From positions 61,963,439 through 62,027,438 of the forward strand of contig JAKCOZ010000003.1 of the NCBI GenBank assembly GCA_022605955.1: a DNA stretch of 64,000 nucleotides, in the 5' to 3' direction. Positions 1 to 14,000 of the stretch are shown piece after piece. The DNA is from Rallus limicola (lineage: Eukaryota > Chordata > Aves > Gruiformes > Rallidae). A model generated the notes under the pieces. The model did no database searches. It saw only the letters and a list, made by a program, of their open reading frames with translations, and had not been told where the DNA came from. Position 1 is the first letter of the stretch. Every line of letters starts with the position of its first letter. The translations under genes were made by a program, and so were the position numbers.

Positions 1-3000
1 GGTGTCAGGAGCTGCAGAAGGACTGAGGCTTGTGCTGGCAGCCCTACACCAGCCCCGATTGCCCCCACTGGCAGCCTGGAGCATCAGCATCTCCATCTCC
101 CAAAGTAGTTACCCCCCCCTCCCCCCTAGCACCCCTGGGTTATTAGCTCCTATTGCTAGAGGTGATGGTGTTGCCCCAAAAGTGGGGTCGTTGCACAGTA
201 TGCAGGATGCCAACACACACACAGAGCAGAGGGATTGGACTTACTCCATGCTGAGATGGATGTTGGGTGGTAGCTCCCCAAAACTAGCCCCCCTGCACAC
301 AGAATTTACATCATACTCATCTTGCTACAGGATTAGAGAAACCCACCCAAATTTACATTAATTCGTTAGTTAATTGCTGCATATTCAAATTAGCATGCCT
401 GTTCCTCGAAGCTGTGGGAGGGTCATCTGCATGGTCCTAGAATAGTGGTCACCATCTCCCCCAGCCACCTTTCCCTTTCCCCCAGTTTTCGTTGCCCTCA
501 GGCCTCTCTGGCCATGCCCCAGCCCTGGCACCTGCTGGGGCAGGATGCTCCCACTTTATCAGCCTTGCAGCTCTTCTCCAAGGATACTTTTTTAGCAAAG
601 CATGTTGCTTATCAGTCCTCCTGCCCTTCTTCAAAAGCAGAGCTGTTACCAAAGTGAGTCCATTTAACCCTGAACTAAACACTGCCTGAGCACTGACCCA
701 GACACGTTCTTGTCCCTGTGAAAATCTGACTTTATGGATGTCAAGGGGAAGGTTGGGGGTACAAAAATATGATGGGAAGAGACTTGAGGAAAGGAGGGAG
801 CAGCAGGCAGAGGATTTAGGACCAGACCCAATGGCCATCCCAGAATTTGCCCACCACCAATGCCTTCTGCCTCTCTTGCCTATTTTCCTCTCCAGCTGCC
901 TCTCCCACCTGCTGAGTGTGGATGCAGACCGAGCCCTTGACGCTCCCTCTGCCACCCGTGACTGTAGCAAGGCTGCCAGCACCACAGCTTGCCACCTTCC
1001 CCGTGGCTGCAGGCATGGTCTCTCAGATGCTTTAACTGCAAACTGCCAACCCAGCCCACCCCCTTGGAGAGGCTCCACTCATGTTTGCACATCCCCATCC
1101 TACAGCCAGCACATGGCGCCGCGGTGGATTTAGGAGTGGGATAAACAGCTTCTCTCCCAAACTCCCTCATTTGTGTGCTTGCTCTCCCGAGGACTTCAGT
1201 AATTGCATCTTTGCCTCTAAATACCACACTGCTCCTTTGGCATTTCACTGTTTAAATGTCTCCTGCTTGGAAGATGACATTGTCTGGCTGCGGGTGGGTC
1301 GGGGTGCTGCCTGCACAGCACAGTGCAGCACAGGAGAGCAGCAGGCTGCTGTGCTGCCTGGCCTCTCTGCCACGTGGGCAGGGTGGCTTCTGCAGAGCAG
1401 CTGTGGAAAGCTGGGTTCAACCTAGGAGTAAGGGCATCTCCCTCCTCCAGCCCTTGGAGCAGTCCCTCCTGCCCACTCCTGGAGGCTGCAGATGCCTTGG
1501 CTGTACCCCCCTTCCCTGGACTGGGCGATAGGGAAGAAATAAATTTTTCTCTGGGGTTGGACCTCTCCTGTCCCAGCACAGGCTGGAGCATCCTTTTAGG
1601 GCAAGGCTGAGAGCTCAGGTGCCAGCATCTCCAGGCCATCCAGGTGCTGTGGCCAGGTGAACAGCCAACCTTCACACACCTCTCTGCCCACAGAGACTGC
1701 AGATCCATCCCACAGCTCCCTGTCATCCATCCCATTACACTGCACACCCCGGTGGGGATGGATCCAGGATATCCCACACTGTGGTACCCACTTGTCATGG
1801 CTGCAAGTGCACAGGGAAATGCTTCAACTTTCACTTCCCTGGGACCTGACTTTGGGTACCCCCACCCCTCTGAATCTCAGAATCTGGAGAAGAATATTCT
1901 CAGGGTTTAATGCTAGTGTGTTTTGTTTCTGATTTTGCAAGCACTGGGAGATCTGAAGTGTATTTGCAATTGATATAACAGTATAAGGGACTACAATTAG
2001 GAAATGTTCTTGCAGGGAGGAGGAGGGCAGCAGGAGGAATGTCCTTTCTTATTATTTTTGGGAAAAGTGTAATTATTACCTCTTCGGCCTGTCTGCAAAA
2101 GGGATTAATAATGTCCAGCCTCACAGCTGTCAAAGCCCTGATTAATTGAGCTTGCTGTACTGAAACCTCATCTGTTTGTCTTGTGTTGATGTGCAAATTG
2201 AAAACACAACACAATAAATCTTACCGGGCATCCTGTACCTCTTGGCTTATCGGCTGCCCTCCTCCCACCCCTCTGCTTCCAAACAGCCCCAGAGGGTTCA
2301 GCCGCTGCTTCCCAGCTGCGTTCAGCCCAGAGATACAGTTTCATCTCTGCCAGGGGCACGGTGGGGTTAAAAGCCCCAGGGCACTGCCAGATTTGCGGGT
2401 AGGTGGGTACTCATGCTGGACCACCCCTCTCCTCCCAAAGAAGAGTCACACAGGGTGGGGTGGGTGGACAGATGGGCAGAAAGACAACACAAGCTGCAGG
2501 AACTGGTGTGCCATGGAAGTGTTTGCTTTTTGGCAGTACGGGCACCCACAGCAGAACCAGGCCACTCTTGGGGTGCATGTGTGTCCACCACCCCTCCCAG
2601 GCACCGCTGCCTGCAGGAGGAGAAAGGGTCTTTCAGGGCTCCAGGTGGACTCACAAACCATGCCTTGTGTAAGCCTGTGGTGGATTAACCTCAACTAATT
2701 CTGAGGTTCGTGATTCATCCATCCAAAAGGTGAGATGTGCAGGAGCACCACTGGCTGAAGCCCTGGGAGAGAGGCCGGGTCGCAGAGCCCTGGTGCCATC
2801 AGCCTGCAGGCTCCAGGGAAGAGTCCCATGATATCTCTGGGGGAAGGTCTTGATACGACTCAACTGAGCTCATGCAAAGCCAGCACAGAGCAGCAGGTTG
2901 CAAGGGGACTTAGGAGCAGCTCTGCTCAGACCCGCACAGCTCAGCTGCCAGATGAAACCCCCGGCTGCAGCCACAGCACCAGCTGGTCTCCTTGCTCAGA

Positions 3001-6000
3001 CTTTGGGCCACGATTTTGGTTTCCAAGCAAGGTGCTGCTGCAATGTGCACCGTTTAAAGGATGTGAGGTATTTTTCTCTGCAAAGCAGCATGCCTGCCCC
3101 TTGGTGCCGAATAAATAAATTACTGTGATGGTAAGGGAGATCATTATTAATTAGAGTGCATAAAGAGTCTGGGAACACTCCAGGGGAAGATGCTGCGATG
3201 CATCGAGTGCAAGTCATATGCTTTTTTTTTTTTTTTTTCCAGGGACATTATATTAAAGAGGAACAGAGTTATGTGGCAGTATTGTCTCAGAGAGAGAACC
3301 CACCTGCATCTGATGGACTCCGGCAGGATCTGTCCCAGGATCTAAGTCCTGCCCACAAACAACCCTGGGGATAGATTTGGGACTTCCCTGTGTCCTCCAC
3401 CTACCATCCCACCCCGTGCTGAATGATAACTACATGGTATGAATGATAAGGCACAAGCTGTGCAAGGCAAGGTCAAGAAACTGTGGGGATGTGTCCCCAT
3501 CACTTCCCTAGCAATGCCATTCCTGAACCTCTCTGGAATGGGATCCCCCTGGAAAGACCCTGCAGAGCCTGAAGGCAGGTGAAAGACAATACTCTAATTA
3601 AATACACTATTCCCATGGCTTTGGCTGATGCTCACAGAATAAAAACAAGTGGAAAACGAGCAAGAAACCTGTGTTTACTGTTTCTCATCCTATAATATGC
3701 AATGTTTTCTCAGCGTGCCTTCAGGAGACAAAGCGGCTGGGAGCCCAGACTGGATGAAAAGAGAGACAGAACAAGGTGTTAGGCAAGAAATGCTGGGGAG
3801 GGAGGGAGAAAGCTGACTCTCTACAGCCACCACATAGCACCCTGCAATGCTTACTCTAACTGAAGAAGAAGCTGTCCTCATATCCATCCTTAGAGTGGTT
3901 GCTGTCCTCGTGATCAAGGGCATGAGGTGGTTGGCACTGGTGATGCCTGCTGGTGACCATCCTCCCACATCTTCCTTTTAGCAGAGACAGCAGGAGGGTT
4001 GGGGTGGGATGGCCCAACTGTTTGCTCTCCTACACTCTCTTCTCCCTTTACAGTTCCCTGGACATGGTTTAGGCTATTTGTGATGGCCCCTGTAGTAGAA
4101 AGCAGAGGGATGTCTTCCATCCACAGACATCAGCAAGCTGGGAGGGTTTCTAAGTACCAGGAAGGACAGGACTAGAGTTTGAAACCATACCAGAAAACCA
4201 GAGGAACCTCCAAAAAATACAGACTGCAATTCAGAAAGCAGAGAAGCGAGAAATAGCATGAGGCTGGTTTAGCCCCACAAGCCATGGGAGAAGCAGTTTG
4301 CCCTGCAGATGAAGAACCCTGTGTAGCTGTTGTGTGCTGAAGCCCCTGGCAGTGGCACAGGGACAAATGTGCCTGGCCAGGCTTGGGGAGAGCAGCATGG
4401 CAGCCAGGGACCTGAGGGCTGCAGCAGGAAACCATGGAGAAGGCAGGGAGCCTGGAAGGAGCCTGCCCTTGCAAGCAGGGAGGAAAGTGGTTTCTGGAGA
4501 CCCCAGAGGGCTGAGGGCCCCTCTCTGGCCCTGGCACCTTTAAGGAAACTCCCCCTCACGTGCTGTTTGTGTGGATCTGCCAGGCACCGCATCCCATTGC
4601 AGCCATTAGATGTATTTTCTGTAGCTGAATAATTTTAATTTTCTAGTCAGTTACGTTTTAGGTCTCGCTTTCTTCCTTCTTTGTGTCTTAATTGCCTTTT
4701 CCATTTATCAGCGCTCCCCTGGCATTCTCTCCCCACGCTGGTGTGCCCACTCTCCTCCCCCATCCCTTCCCTCCCCTGCTCCTTGCCTGTCTCTCCCTAC
4801 CTAACACCCCTGGACTATTCCAGCCTCCCCACCAACTGCTCTGATTCACCCCAGAAGTGCCTGCAACCAGAGAAGATGTTGTGTTGGGGAACTTTGTCCT
4901 TCCTGGCAGGAGATGGTGCCTGGGACCAGGACTTTCGTGCAGATAAATTGCACCTGCATGCATTTGGGCTCAAGGCCACCCACATCAGGTCTCAGAACCT
5001 TCCCTCCTGGAGTGATACTGATGGACTTTGGAGAGACATTTTTTTCAACTCCCCACTGTCATACCCTGGTCAGGAGCACAGGCATCCTGACTGTGCTTGC
5101 CAGTGGGAGAAACAATGCCCAGACTGCCTCAGAGCTCCTTCACACAGCTAGGAACAGAGATAAGCTGTTGTAAATCCTTCCCCACTGCTGGAGAACACTT
5201 GTCTCATAGATGCATAAAACCATGGTAAATGGCATCTCATGCTCATGAGCAGGGTGACACATGAGCAGCACACCAGCCTGCCAGGATGCGCTCAAGGAGC
5301 TGGATGTGGTGTGTGCCCATGCTTGGCACTGAATGTGTGTGCAGCGGAGCAGAGCTGGGGGCTGAGTGGCTGAAGCACAGCACTGAGCGTGCTGGGACCA
5401 ACTGCTCCCCACCCTGCCAAGGACAGAGGGGCTGGGGAGGCATTAACTGCCCCTGCCAGGCTTGGCAGGGGGACTCAGCACCATATTACTTCAGCTGAAT
5501 TTCCCCATCCCAATCCCAATCCCTGCTGGGTGCTGTGGATGTCATGCCCTGAAACCCAGGGCCTGCACATGGTATCCGGGACAGACCCTGCAATACCTCA
5601 ACCCCCGAGGGGATTATCTCACCCTCACATAATGCCCAGGGCTGCATGGTAGCAGGCAGGTTACCCTGCACCACCCACATCCCGAGCAGGGAGCACAAGG
5701 AGCATTCTCAGGTTGGGGTGATGCTTCCTCTCCCTTCTTTTGAGGAATTCCTCGCAGCACAGCTCAGGGTCTGTGTTTGGTGAGGGTTGTTTGTTTGTTT
5801 GGGGTTTTTTTGCCACAGATGCACAAAGCAAAGGAGATCAAACCACAAGCACGCGCAGTCCCAGAAAGCTGTCTGCCAGCAAACCTGGGTGCAGAGCTGA
5901 CTGCATCCCTGGCAGAGGGAATCAAAGGCAGCGGCTGATAAATAACACAGTGCTGAGGTCAGGGGTCCCTTCGCTGGGATAAAAACGGGACAAAAGAAAC

Positions 6001-7113
6001 CGGCAAGAATCATATCACTCAGAAGCCCTGTTTGTGCTTCACTTGTTGCAAGGATCCCTTCCCCGCAGCCAGCAGCGTCTGGCGCTTTGTTGTCCCCGCT
6101 TTGGTGCCCGTGGTCGGGAGCACAAAGGATGGGGAGCTGCAGGGAGACCGCAGTGCCAAAAGGTTTCCGCAGAGCTGAGGGGGGAGGGAACAGAGCAGAG
6201 CTGCTGCAAGATGGGGACGAGGTGGGTTAGGAAAGCCGGCGCAGGAGGCAGAGGCATCAGGAGCCCTCAGGGGCTGCTGGGGTTGGGAGGGAGCGCAGGC
6301 AGCCAGCTGCAGAGACCTGTTGCACCTCCAGATGTTGTGTCAGGGCAGAAAGGCAGGAGAAGGTTGCTCAAGGTGTCTTCTGGAGGAAATCCTGTTTCTG
6401 GTATGCCAAGCCAGCCACAGTGAGACTCGTGTCTGGATGCTCAGGGTCAGAGTCTGCCCCTCGGAGCTTGGCTTCCCCAGGGAGTGTGGGGCCGTTTGCA
6501 TTCACCAGGCCTGTTTTTCAGTGGAAAAAAAAAGCAAGATCTGCTGTCTCCCTGACAGCAAATAAACAGGGGGCTTATCTCTGCTTTGCGCTTTGCTCCC
6601 GGCCCGGCCTCCGACACCCTCATGCTCACGGCCTGCAACACAAAATGAAACTCAGGCCTGTGACAGTTCTCCTCTCGACTATGAAGGTGGCCCCCCGGGG
6701 CCCAAGAAGACCCCTCTGAATTCAGCGCTGGGGGCTTGCCCAGCCCTCCTGTTTGCCCAGGCGGGACATGTGGTGGCTGCTGCTCCTGATTAGTTTTGCT
6801 TCCCTTGCTAATAAAGGGAGTGAGCGGAGATTCCTCACAGCAGGCAGGAGGAAGCCACATCACAGCTGGAGTGTCGGGAACATGGGTATGTGCATGGGCT
6901 GGGAGGGGTGTTTGGGGGGTGAGATGGGGTGCGAGGTGGCACTCATTGCTCTGTTGGGAGGCTGGGATAGAGGTGAGGATGTGTGTGTACACAGCAGCAG
7001 CTGTCTGCAAGGCAACGTTGGGGAGGATTACTGTGCTGAGGGGGTGGCATATGGGAGACCATGCCTCAGTATGTGCCTTTCTATTTGTCTGAAGAAATGA
7101 ATGAGAGCAGTGA

Positions 7114-7344
7114 TGTGTGTGTGTGTGTGGTGTGCCATAAGTACAGCAAAACATTCAAGCAACAGGCTGCACAGGCTGGGAATGCGTGTTTGGGTGCAAA
7201 CGAGTGTTCTGGCAGTGGATTCAGTCAGTAGTAGCTGTGTGGCAGGGGATGTGGGTGACAGCTTTTCATGCATGACTTGGTGTGTGAGATGGTGAGCACA
7301 GGCTTTTGGCAGTGCGTGCATGTGTGTGTGTGTATGTGTGTGTG
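7114..7344. repeat. Two TG microsatellites
   Basis: TG runs at 7114-7129 and 7321-7344, the second with one TA interruption. Both are alternating purine-pyrimidine and therefore possible Z-DNA stretches. The sequence between them is unremarkable. Confidence 0.85.
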
Positions 7345-10300
7345 CAGCAGTTGTGCCTGTGCCCCTCTCCAGCAGCACGGGGGTGGCTTTAACCCCCATG
7401 TCCTTCCCTGGCAGACAGGACAGAGCAGCCCACAGACATCACTGTGCAACTGCTAAACGGGGCATCCTGTCTCCTCTTCCTTAAAAATAAAACCCCTGTA
7501 AAAAAAAAACACCAGACAGAGAGACAGAAGAACAGGAAGGATGAATGAAAAGGCAAAGCTGACGGAATTGCAGCCCTCTGAAGGGGCATGTTTCATCAAA
7601 ACAGGACCACTTCAGATACTACTCACAAGCCCTGTTAGGAAATAGGCATCTGCACACTTTGGCTTGTGGGAAAGCTGATTTGTATCAGCTCTTCACCCCA
7701 CAAGATTATTCATCTGGGGCTGGCTGTACAGGGCAGGTGTTACTGCCTAGTCGGGCTCTGCTGTCTCCATACCTTCATGCCAGCCTCCTCCCACCAGCCC
7801 AGCCAGGTAGTTATCCCAATAAACTGAGCTAAGCCCAGGACAGCGCCAGAGAGGCAGGTGAACAGCATGCCTTCAGCCTGGGGACCTTCACAGCTGGGGA
7901 CTGAGGGGGTGTCAGTAAACCAGTGGAGAAAGTGGTGAATTATTCAGTGTCCATTACCCAGAGGGTAAGGTGAGGGCAGGAGGGCACAGACACACTTTGG
8001 TCCCCACGTTGCTTTGAAGGCATGGTGGGGAGTGTTGGTACAGCAACACATCTGGGCACCAAAGCTTGGAATTAGAGGGTATGGAGGCCAAGCAACTGGG
8101 ATCCCTACCTAGGGAAGGGAGTATTGACAAGGGGATTAGGAAAATGGCATAAAGCCTCAGCCTCTGGAGGCTACTCCTGTCAGATGTGAGGGAAGGGGAT
8201 CCCTTGAGTGAAGATGTGTGTCAGCCAGGAAAGTGGATCACGACAGATACCCCAGCTGCAGTCTCCGGATGCAGCAACAACCCAGCCGCAGATATCACTG
8301 CTCCTGCCCTGAGAGCCCAAAGACATGAACTCACCAGGCATTTCAGAGGGATGGCCCACAGACTAAAAGAATGATACCTCTGTAGGCACATATATATCAA
8401 AGACAAAGAAAGTGGTGGGGATTAATTGGAGTCATAGGATCTGGGCAGGATGTAGATGGTGTGGAACAAGGGGTGGATAATGTCCTGTTTTCAGCTAGGA
8501 TAGTTAATTCCCACACAGGTCCCACAAGGACCCACAAGGAGCCACACAGGTGAACCCAGCTGGCCAAGGGTGTTTTCTATACCACATGACATCATACTCC
8601 TCATATAAGGTGGCTGGATGGGGAGGGGCAGCTCTGCAGGGCTCTGAGATAGTCTGAGTGTGGGCTGAGCATCCATCCAGTCATCTAGTCGGTAAAGTGC
8701 CTTGTGCTATCACTGTAAGTACTGCTGCCATTTCCCCCTCCCTTTGCTGTCCCAGCAGACTGTCCTGATCCCAACCCATGAAGTTTGTCTTTGTCTCCCC
8801 ATTCTCCCCCCACATCCCTGCAGGGGTGGGGAGAGCAAGTTGCATGAGGCCAAGCTGCCAGCTGAGATGCAACTGGGATTCAGTCCACCAGAGATGAAAA
8901 CTGGGATGTACTGGGGACTGCTGGAGCTCAGTCAGTTGCCTCAGTGGGTCCTGGCCTTGCGTAGCCAGGCAGCACCCTTGAAGCCCAGTGGTGTCAGGAG
9001 ATGTCTCTCAGTGGCACCATAGGGTGGGGGTGGGCAGGGGCACAGGGGCATCTCACCCATCCTGCCTCCTTCCACAGGGCCAGATCCCCAGGCGCTGCCA
9101 CAAGCCCTGCTCAAAACCCCACTCACACCAGTCCCAGCCGCATCCCTAACTGCACATCCCCAGTGCTCACACAGTCAGAGGTGTTATTTAAATACCTGGG
9201 GCAGGACAGATTCTGATTGCTTTTATTATCAAGATAATCTGCCCCTCTGATTTCAAGAGACCTCCTGCAGGCTTGTCCTAATATCACCAAGAGAAGAGCT
9301 TAATCCATAGGCTGTATTGCCACTCCGGGATGTGCTTGGCGCTCCCGTATTCCTCTGGTGTACACACACCCGCCTCAACGCTAATGTCACCCAGAAGCCG
9401 GTATGCACAGCGCATTGCAAAGAGGAAGGAACCGGTGCGGAGAAGTCTGCCTCTTGCTTTCATCAAGCAGCAGATAATGAGCCGTTTGTGCAGCCTCCCA
9501 GTGACTAGACAGGTTCTTCTGCAACCCAGGAGCCGGTCTTTCTCCGGTGGGAAAGGGTCAGTCCCAAAGCAGTCCCACTTCCATGTATAAATAGCTGTTC
9601 TCTGGGGTTGTTGCGGTTTGTCCTTGGGATCCTGAGCACAGGTCTCGGGAGGAGGGAGAGAGGTAGTACCTGCTGCCTTCCCAAACATTGCTCAGAGTTA
9701 TAGTCTCAAAAACACCGTGCTGCCACTTTCTACAGGTGTTAGGTCTTAAAGAGAATAAGCAGAGGGAAAGCCCAGAGCATGAACACCAAAGCCAGGCTCC
9801 CCGACCATAAGTCAGCCAAGGAGACTGTTTCTCATGGGTCATCTGGAATGCAAGTGGGAATGGAGATAACCTGCAAAAAGGGAGGTGAGGATGGTTTGCT
9901 CTCCATCACAACACATCCCCAAAAGAAACCTGGTCTGGCAAAGGATGTGATCCCTTTGGGGAGCAGTATAATGACCTGGGAGAAGCGTCTGAGGGACAGA
10001 AATAGCAAGAATCGAGGGTCATTGCCCCATAGAATCAAACTTGGAGGAATCTGAGATCCCTTTTCAGAAACGGTCTGAGGCCTTTAGAACCCAATGCCCT
10101 TCATTTTCTTCCCCTGAAACGCAGATGTTTTCACAGGAAGGAAGCACTGATTTCTGGCCCGCTTTAGCATCTCTCCATTCAAACACACTGCTGTTCTTCT
10201 CCAGTTTGTCTGCAGGTGCCCTCAGCTGCAGTGCCCAGACCTGGACACAGCTCAGACAAAGCAGAATTGCAGTTTTCCATGGCTCGCATCCAACATCCAA

Positions 10301-10980
10301 CATTAACACATCCCAGGAGGTGAGCTGCCCTTTTTGCTAAACCATCACACTATTGACTCATGCTAAGTTAGTGATCCGTCTCAACCCCTTGATCCTTTCC
10401 TGCCATCCCGCTGCCTCTCCAGGCTCTCCTGTCTACGCATTCATGCATTCATTTATCCCTCCCAAATGTGGCACCCTGTGCTCTCTGTGCTAAATTTCCT
10501 CTGGCTGATTCCAGACACTCACTCCAATCCATCCCCGTCATTTTGAATTCTGAGCCTGTCCTCCAAAGTTCTTGCAGCGCCCTCATTAATACACAGCTCT
10601 GGACTTATTTAGCAGATGCTGATATCAAAATGCATATGATTATTTCCAGTTAGCAAAGAAGTGTATCTCTTTATCCAGCAGGAATGTGTTTTTTTTTTTA
10701 AAAAATGCCTTGGAAAAAACCTTCAATTGCTATCACTCGCTCTGATAAAAATCCAGCGTAATAACTATTGACTCTGGCACAGATACTTCAAATTTATTCT
10801 GGTAAATATCTGAGAGCAGAGTTGGGCCCATTCTTGTCATGCACCCAGCAGTCGGTCGTAACACTGGTCTACAAAATGCCCACAAAAGATAGAGCTATTT
10901 TATCCTCTCTCCTCAATGAGGGATAACTATTCTTTCTTTTTTTCATTCCTGTCCAAGCTGTTTGCAGGAGAGCTCTCTGA

Positions 10981-11090
10981 AAAGGCAAAAAAAAATATTA
11001 AAAGGAAAAAAACCACAAACCCACAAAAACAAAACAAAAAAAAAAAAGGCAACAACAAAAACAATAATAATAAAAACAAACAAAAAAAGA
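10981..11090. repeat. A-rich low-complexity DNA
   Basis: Runs of A broken by C and T (CAAAA, CAACAA and AATAATAA units). The open frame across it encodes a poly-Lys/Asn peptide and is not a gene. No adjoining retroposed sequence was recognised. Confidence 0.9.
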
Positions 11091-14000
11091 ACCCAGAGCT
11101 CTGGAGATATCACTTTGTAAATCACTATCAGCTGCTGCTTGGAAAAATGAAGCTGGTGAAAGAGCCAACCTCAGTCTGGGTGCACTCGATGAGATAACAC
11201 ACGCTCTAGGACATCTCCTGCTATGCTGCAGCAGCTTTTAAATGTATTTCATTTAATAAAGAGCTATTAATGGGCAGTGCCTGAGCAGTGACTCTCAGCG
11301 TTTGATTCCCTGCCTTGAGTCTGCAGATGAGATGTTGCTGCAGTGGTGATAGCTGAAGGCAGAGAGGAAGAAGGACCAGCTGAGGAGCAGCATGAAGGGC
11401 TCGTGCTCTTGGAGGAGCCCAGCTCAGCTCTTGAGGTTTGCTGACACCAGCCCTCTTTTGCCCATGTTTGGGTGTTTGCTGGATGTGCTGCTCAGCTCAG
11501 GGGCTTCCTGAGCAAGATGTAGCTCCTGTGTAGCTATGAAACTCTGTTTTCAATAAAACTGTCCAGTCTTCCCTGCAGTCCAGGCAAGCTTTTAGAATCC
11601 GTGACAAGGATGCTGAGCATCCACTCTGTATAGCCGGGAGGATTACTTGTTTACTTCAAAACCTGTCTCTGCCTGGCCTCACCCAATGGATCCTACTCCT
11701 CATGCCAGAAGAGGCACCTTCCCCACCTGATTCATGTCTCAAATTCATGAGACCCTTACACCCTGGTGTGGTACAGCTTGGACACCTCACCTTCCCTTAC
11801 AGGTTTCTGTAAGCAGCAGTAGAAAGGCTTTTGCTGGGAACAGGGTTAATTATCCACGTGGAGAGGATTTGAAAAGCAGCAAGCAGGAGCCAGTAAAACC
11901 AAGGGGAGTGCCTGCCTTGCAGCATGGGGTTGTGTGTGAGGGAGGCCAATGCCTGGCTTGGCTGCCTAAGATGCCCAGGCACATGGTCATCACTGGCCAA
12001 GAAGCTGGAGCTGGGGTCCTGTGTGCTGCAGTCACCAGCTCATACCCTCTGCCCACACAGCATCAGATGATCGCTCCAGGCTGAGCATCCGCAGGGCACT
12101 GAGAGCAAAGGAAGGCGGGGAAATGGGAAAGGGAAGTCCAGGTGGTGGTGGTGAAGCGTGGACACCGTGACACGTGGACACCACAGCAGGCAAAGACCAG
12201 GGAAAGGTGGTGACATGGCAAGTTGTGACCCAGAGTACATCAGCACTCCCACTGTCACAGCACAAGACCCAGCTGAGAGCCAGTTCATGTCCCTTGCCAG
12301 CCAAGGAGCTTTTATAGTCAGACATGCTTCAGCAGAGGACAGAGAGGCAGGAAGGTGAGAGCTGTAGCTTTGTGAGGTGCCAACAGCAAGCATCATCCTC
12401 CCAGTGTGCCAGTTCCCTCCCAGCACAGACCAACCCATTCCAGATCCCACTGCTCAGCACCACACACCAGCCAGAGGGATCCCTAATTCCATGGGCTGGA
12501 AAGGAGGGACACCAGCAGAGCTGTCACCCCTTGCAGGGACAGGAGCCGCATCCCCACACTCCTCTCCCACTTGCTGCACAGCCTTCCCGCTCTCGCTCGC
12601 CTCTTTTTCTCCCTTTCTGACAGTGCTCAAGCACAAAAGGGAGGGGGTCTCCCTCCAACATGCACTCCAGAGAGCTCTTTTCATTCTGCATTTAAAAGGG
12701 AAAGAAGAAAAGGCAGAGCAAACCTGTCTCTCACGTAATCTGCTGCACAAATGCCAGCTCTCAGCAATCGATAGCAAACACTCCCGGAGGGCTGTTTTCA
12801 TTTCATAATATTTATTGGGTTGCTTTATTGTCAGAATCATTACAGTTCAATGTACTGCATGGATTTTATGCCAGCTGCGCTTAGTTTGTCTTGTTTTTAG
12901 CACTCCACATGCTTTATGTGGGACCATGGTTGCACCCAGTTTGGGACTACTCGTCACACAGGGTCTTCTGTGTGACATGGAGCAAGTTGACATGGTCTGT
13001 GTGTCCCTGTTCCCACCCCCCACCCCCACCTTAGGATAAAGCATGGCTTGTCGAGCTAGCTGTAGGCTCCCAGGACATGGATGATCTCTGCATCTCTCAT
13101 AAATGAGCCCTGATCTTGGTTGACCTGCTGGACATGAAGCAAAGCGACAGAGCCCAAAACATAGAGGAGCTGTGAAACAGTGACACAACTGTGAGGGAAA
13201 CAGTGACTGGAGAAGGTGGAAATGGGGTTAGGGAAGGGATCACCAGCAGTGGCTGGGGGTTAAACATAACCTCTTTTGTGGGCAGGAATCCTGGTGAGAG
13301 GGGCTAGGACCAGAATCAGGCCAGACTAACCAATAAGTGGAGGAGCTGCTGCACTCCCTTGAATGCAGATGATCTGCAGATACTCACTGGTACAAACTCA
13401 GGGCTTGACTGTGTGCCATTTGCTAAAGTGTAGAAATGACCCAACTGAAGCAGTAAGATGGGAAACACCCCCAATATCCCACTCCATCCATACCCCTCCC
13501 TTGTTTCTCAAGGCTGCCCAGAGATGAGGAGGTGAAGAGGAGGAGATCCAGAGGCTCCTCTGCATCCCCAAACCTACCCTGGGAACAGCCAGACATGGAA
13601 GCCAGCACAGGCTCCACTCCACAGCAAGAGACCTGCACCTCCCTGCAGCAGGCAAACCATCAGGCTCCCCTTGCAGGGAGGGACACTGCGGCATGTGTGT
13701 CCTCATCACATTTAATGATCTCACCCAGAAAGGAAATCCCCACAGTAGAGGAGAAATGCCCAGGAAAAGGGATGCATTTCTGCACACATCCAGTTCAGCC
13801 TTAGCCAAGACTGCACCCAGCTCTCACATGGCTGGGGACAGCTTGGTGGCCTTCCCTGGGGACGAAGTCTCTCCTGGGCATTGCCTGAGACTGTACCAAA
13901 CAGGGACATCTGAGGCACAGAGTAGGATGAGGTGCCAGGTCTTGCCCCAAGGTGTGAGCTGGGAGGAGAAGCAGCCAATTGCAAAGGGACAACAGCACCC

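Noticed and set aside
8515..8555. CACAAGGACCCACAAGG near-tandem units, checked as a possible CRISPR-like or satellite array
   Set aside because: Only two or three imperfect short units with no spacers; a minor local duplication in vertebrate DNA.
10916..11197. Open frame encoding a Lys/Asn-rich peptide
   Set aside because: It is a translation of A-rich low-complexity DNA.
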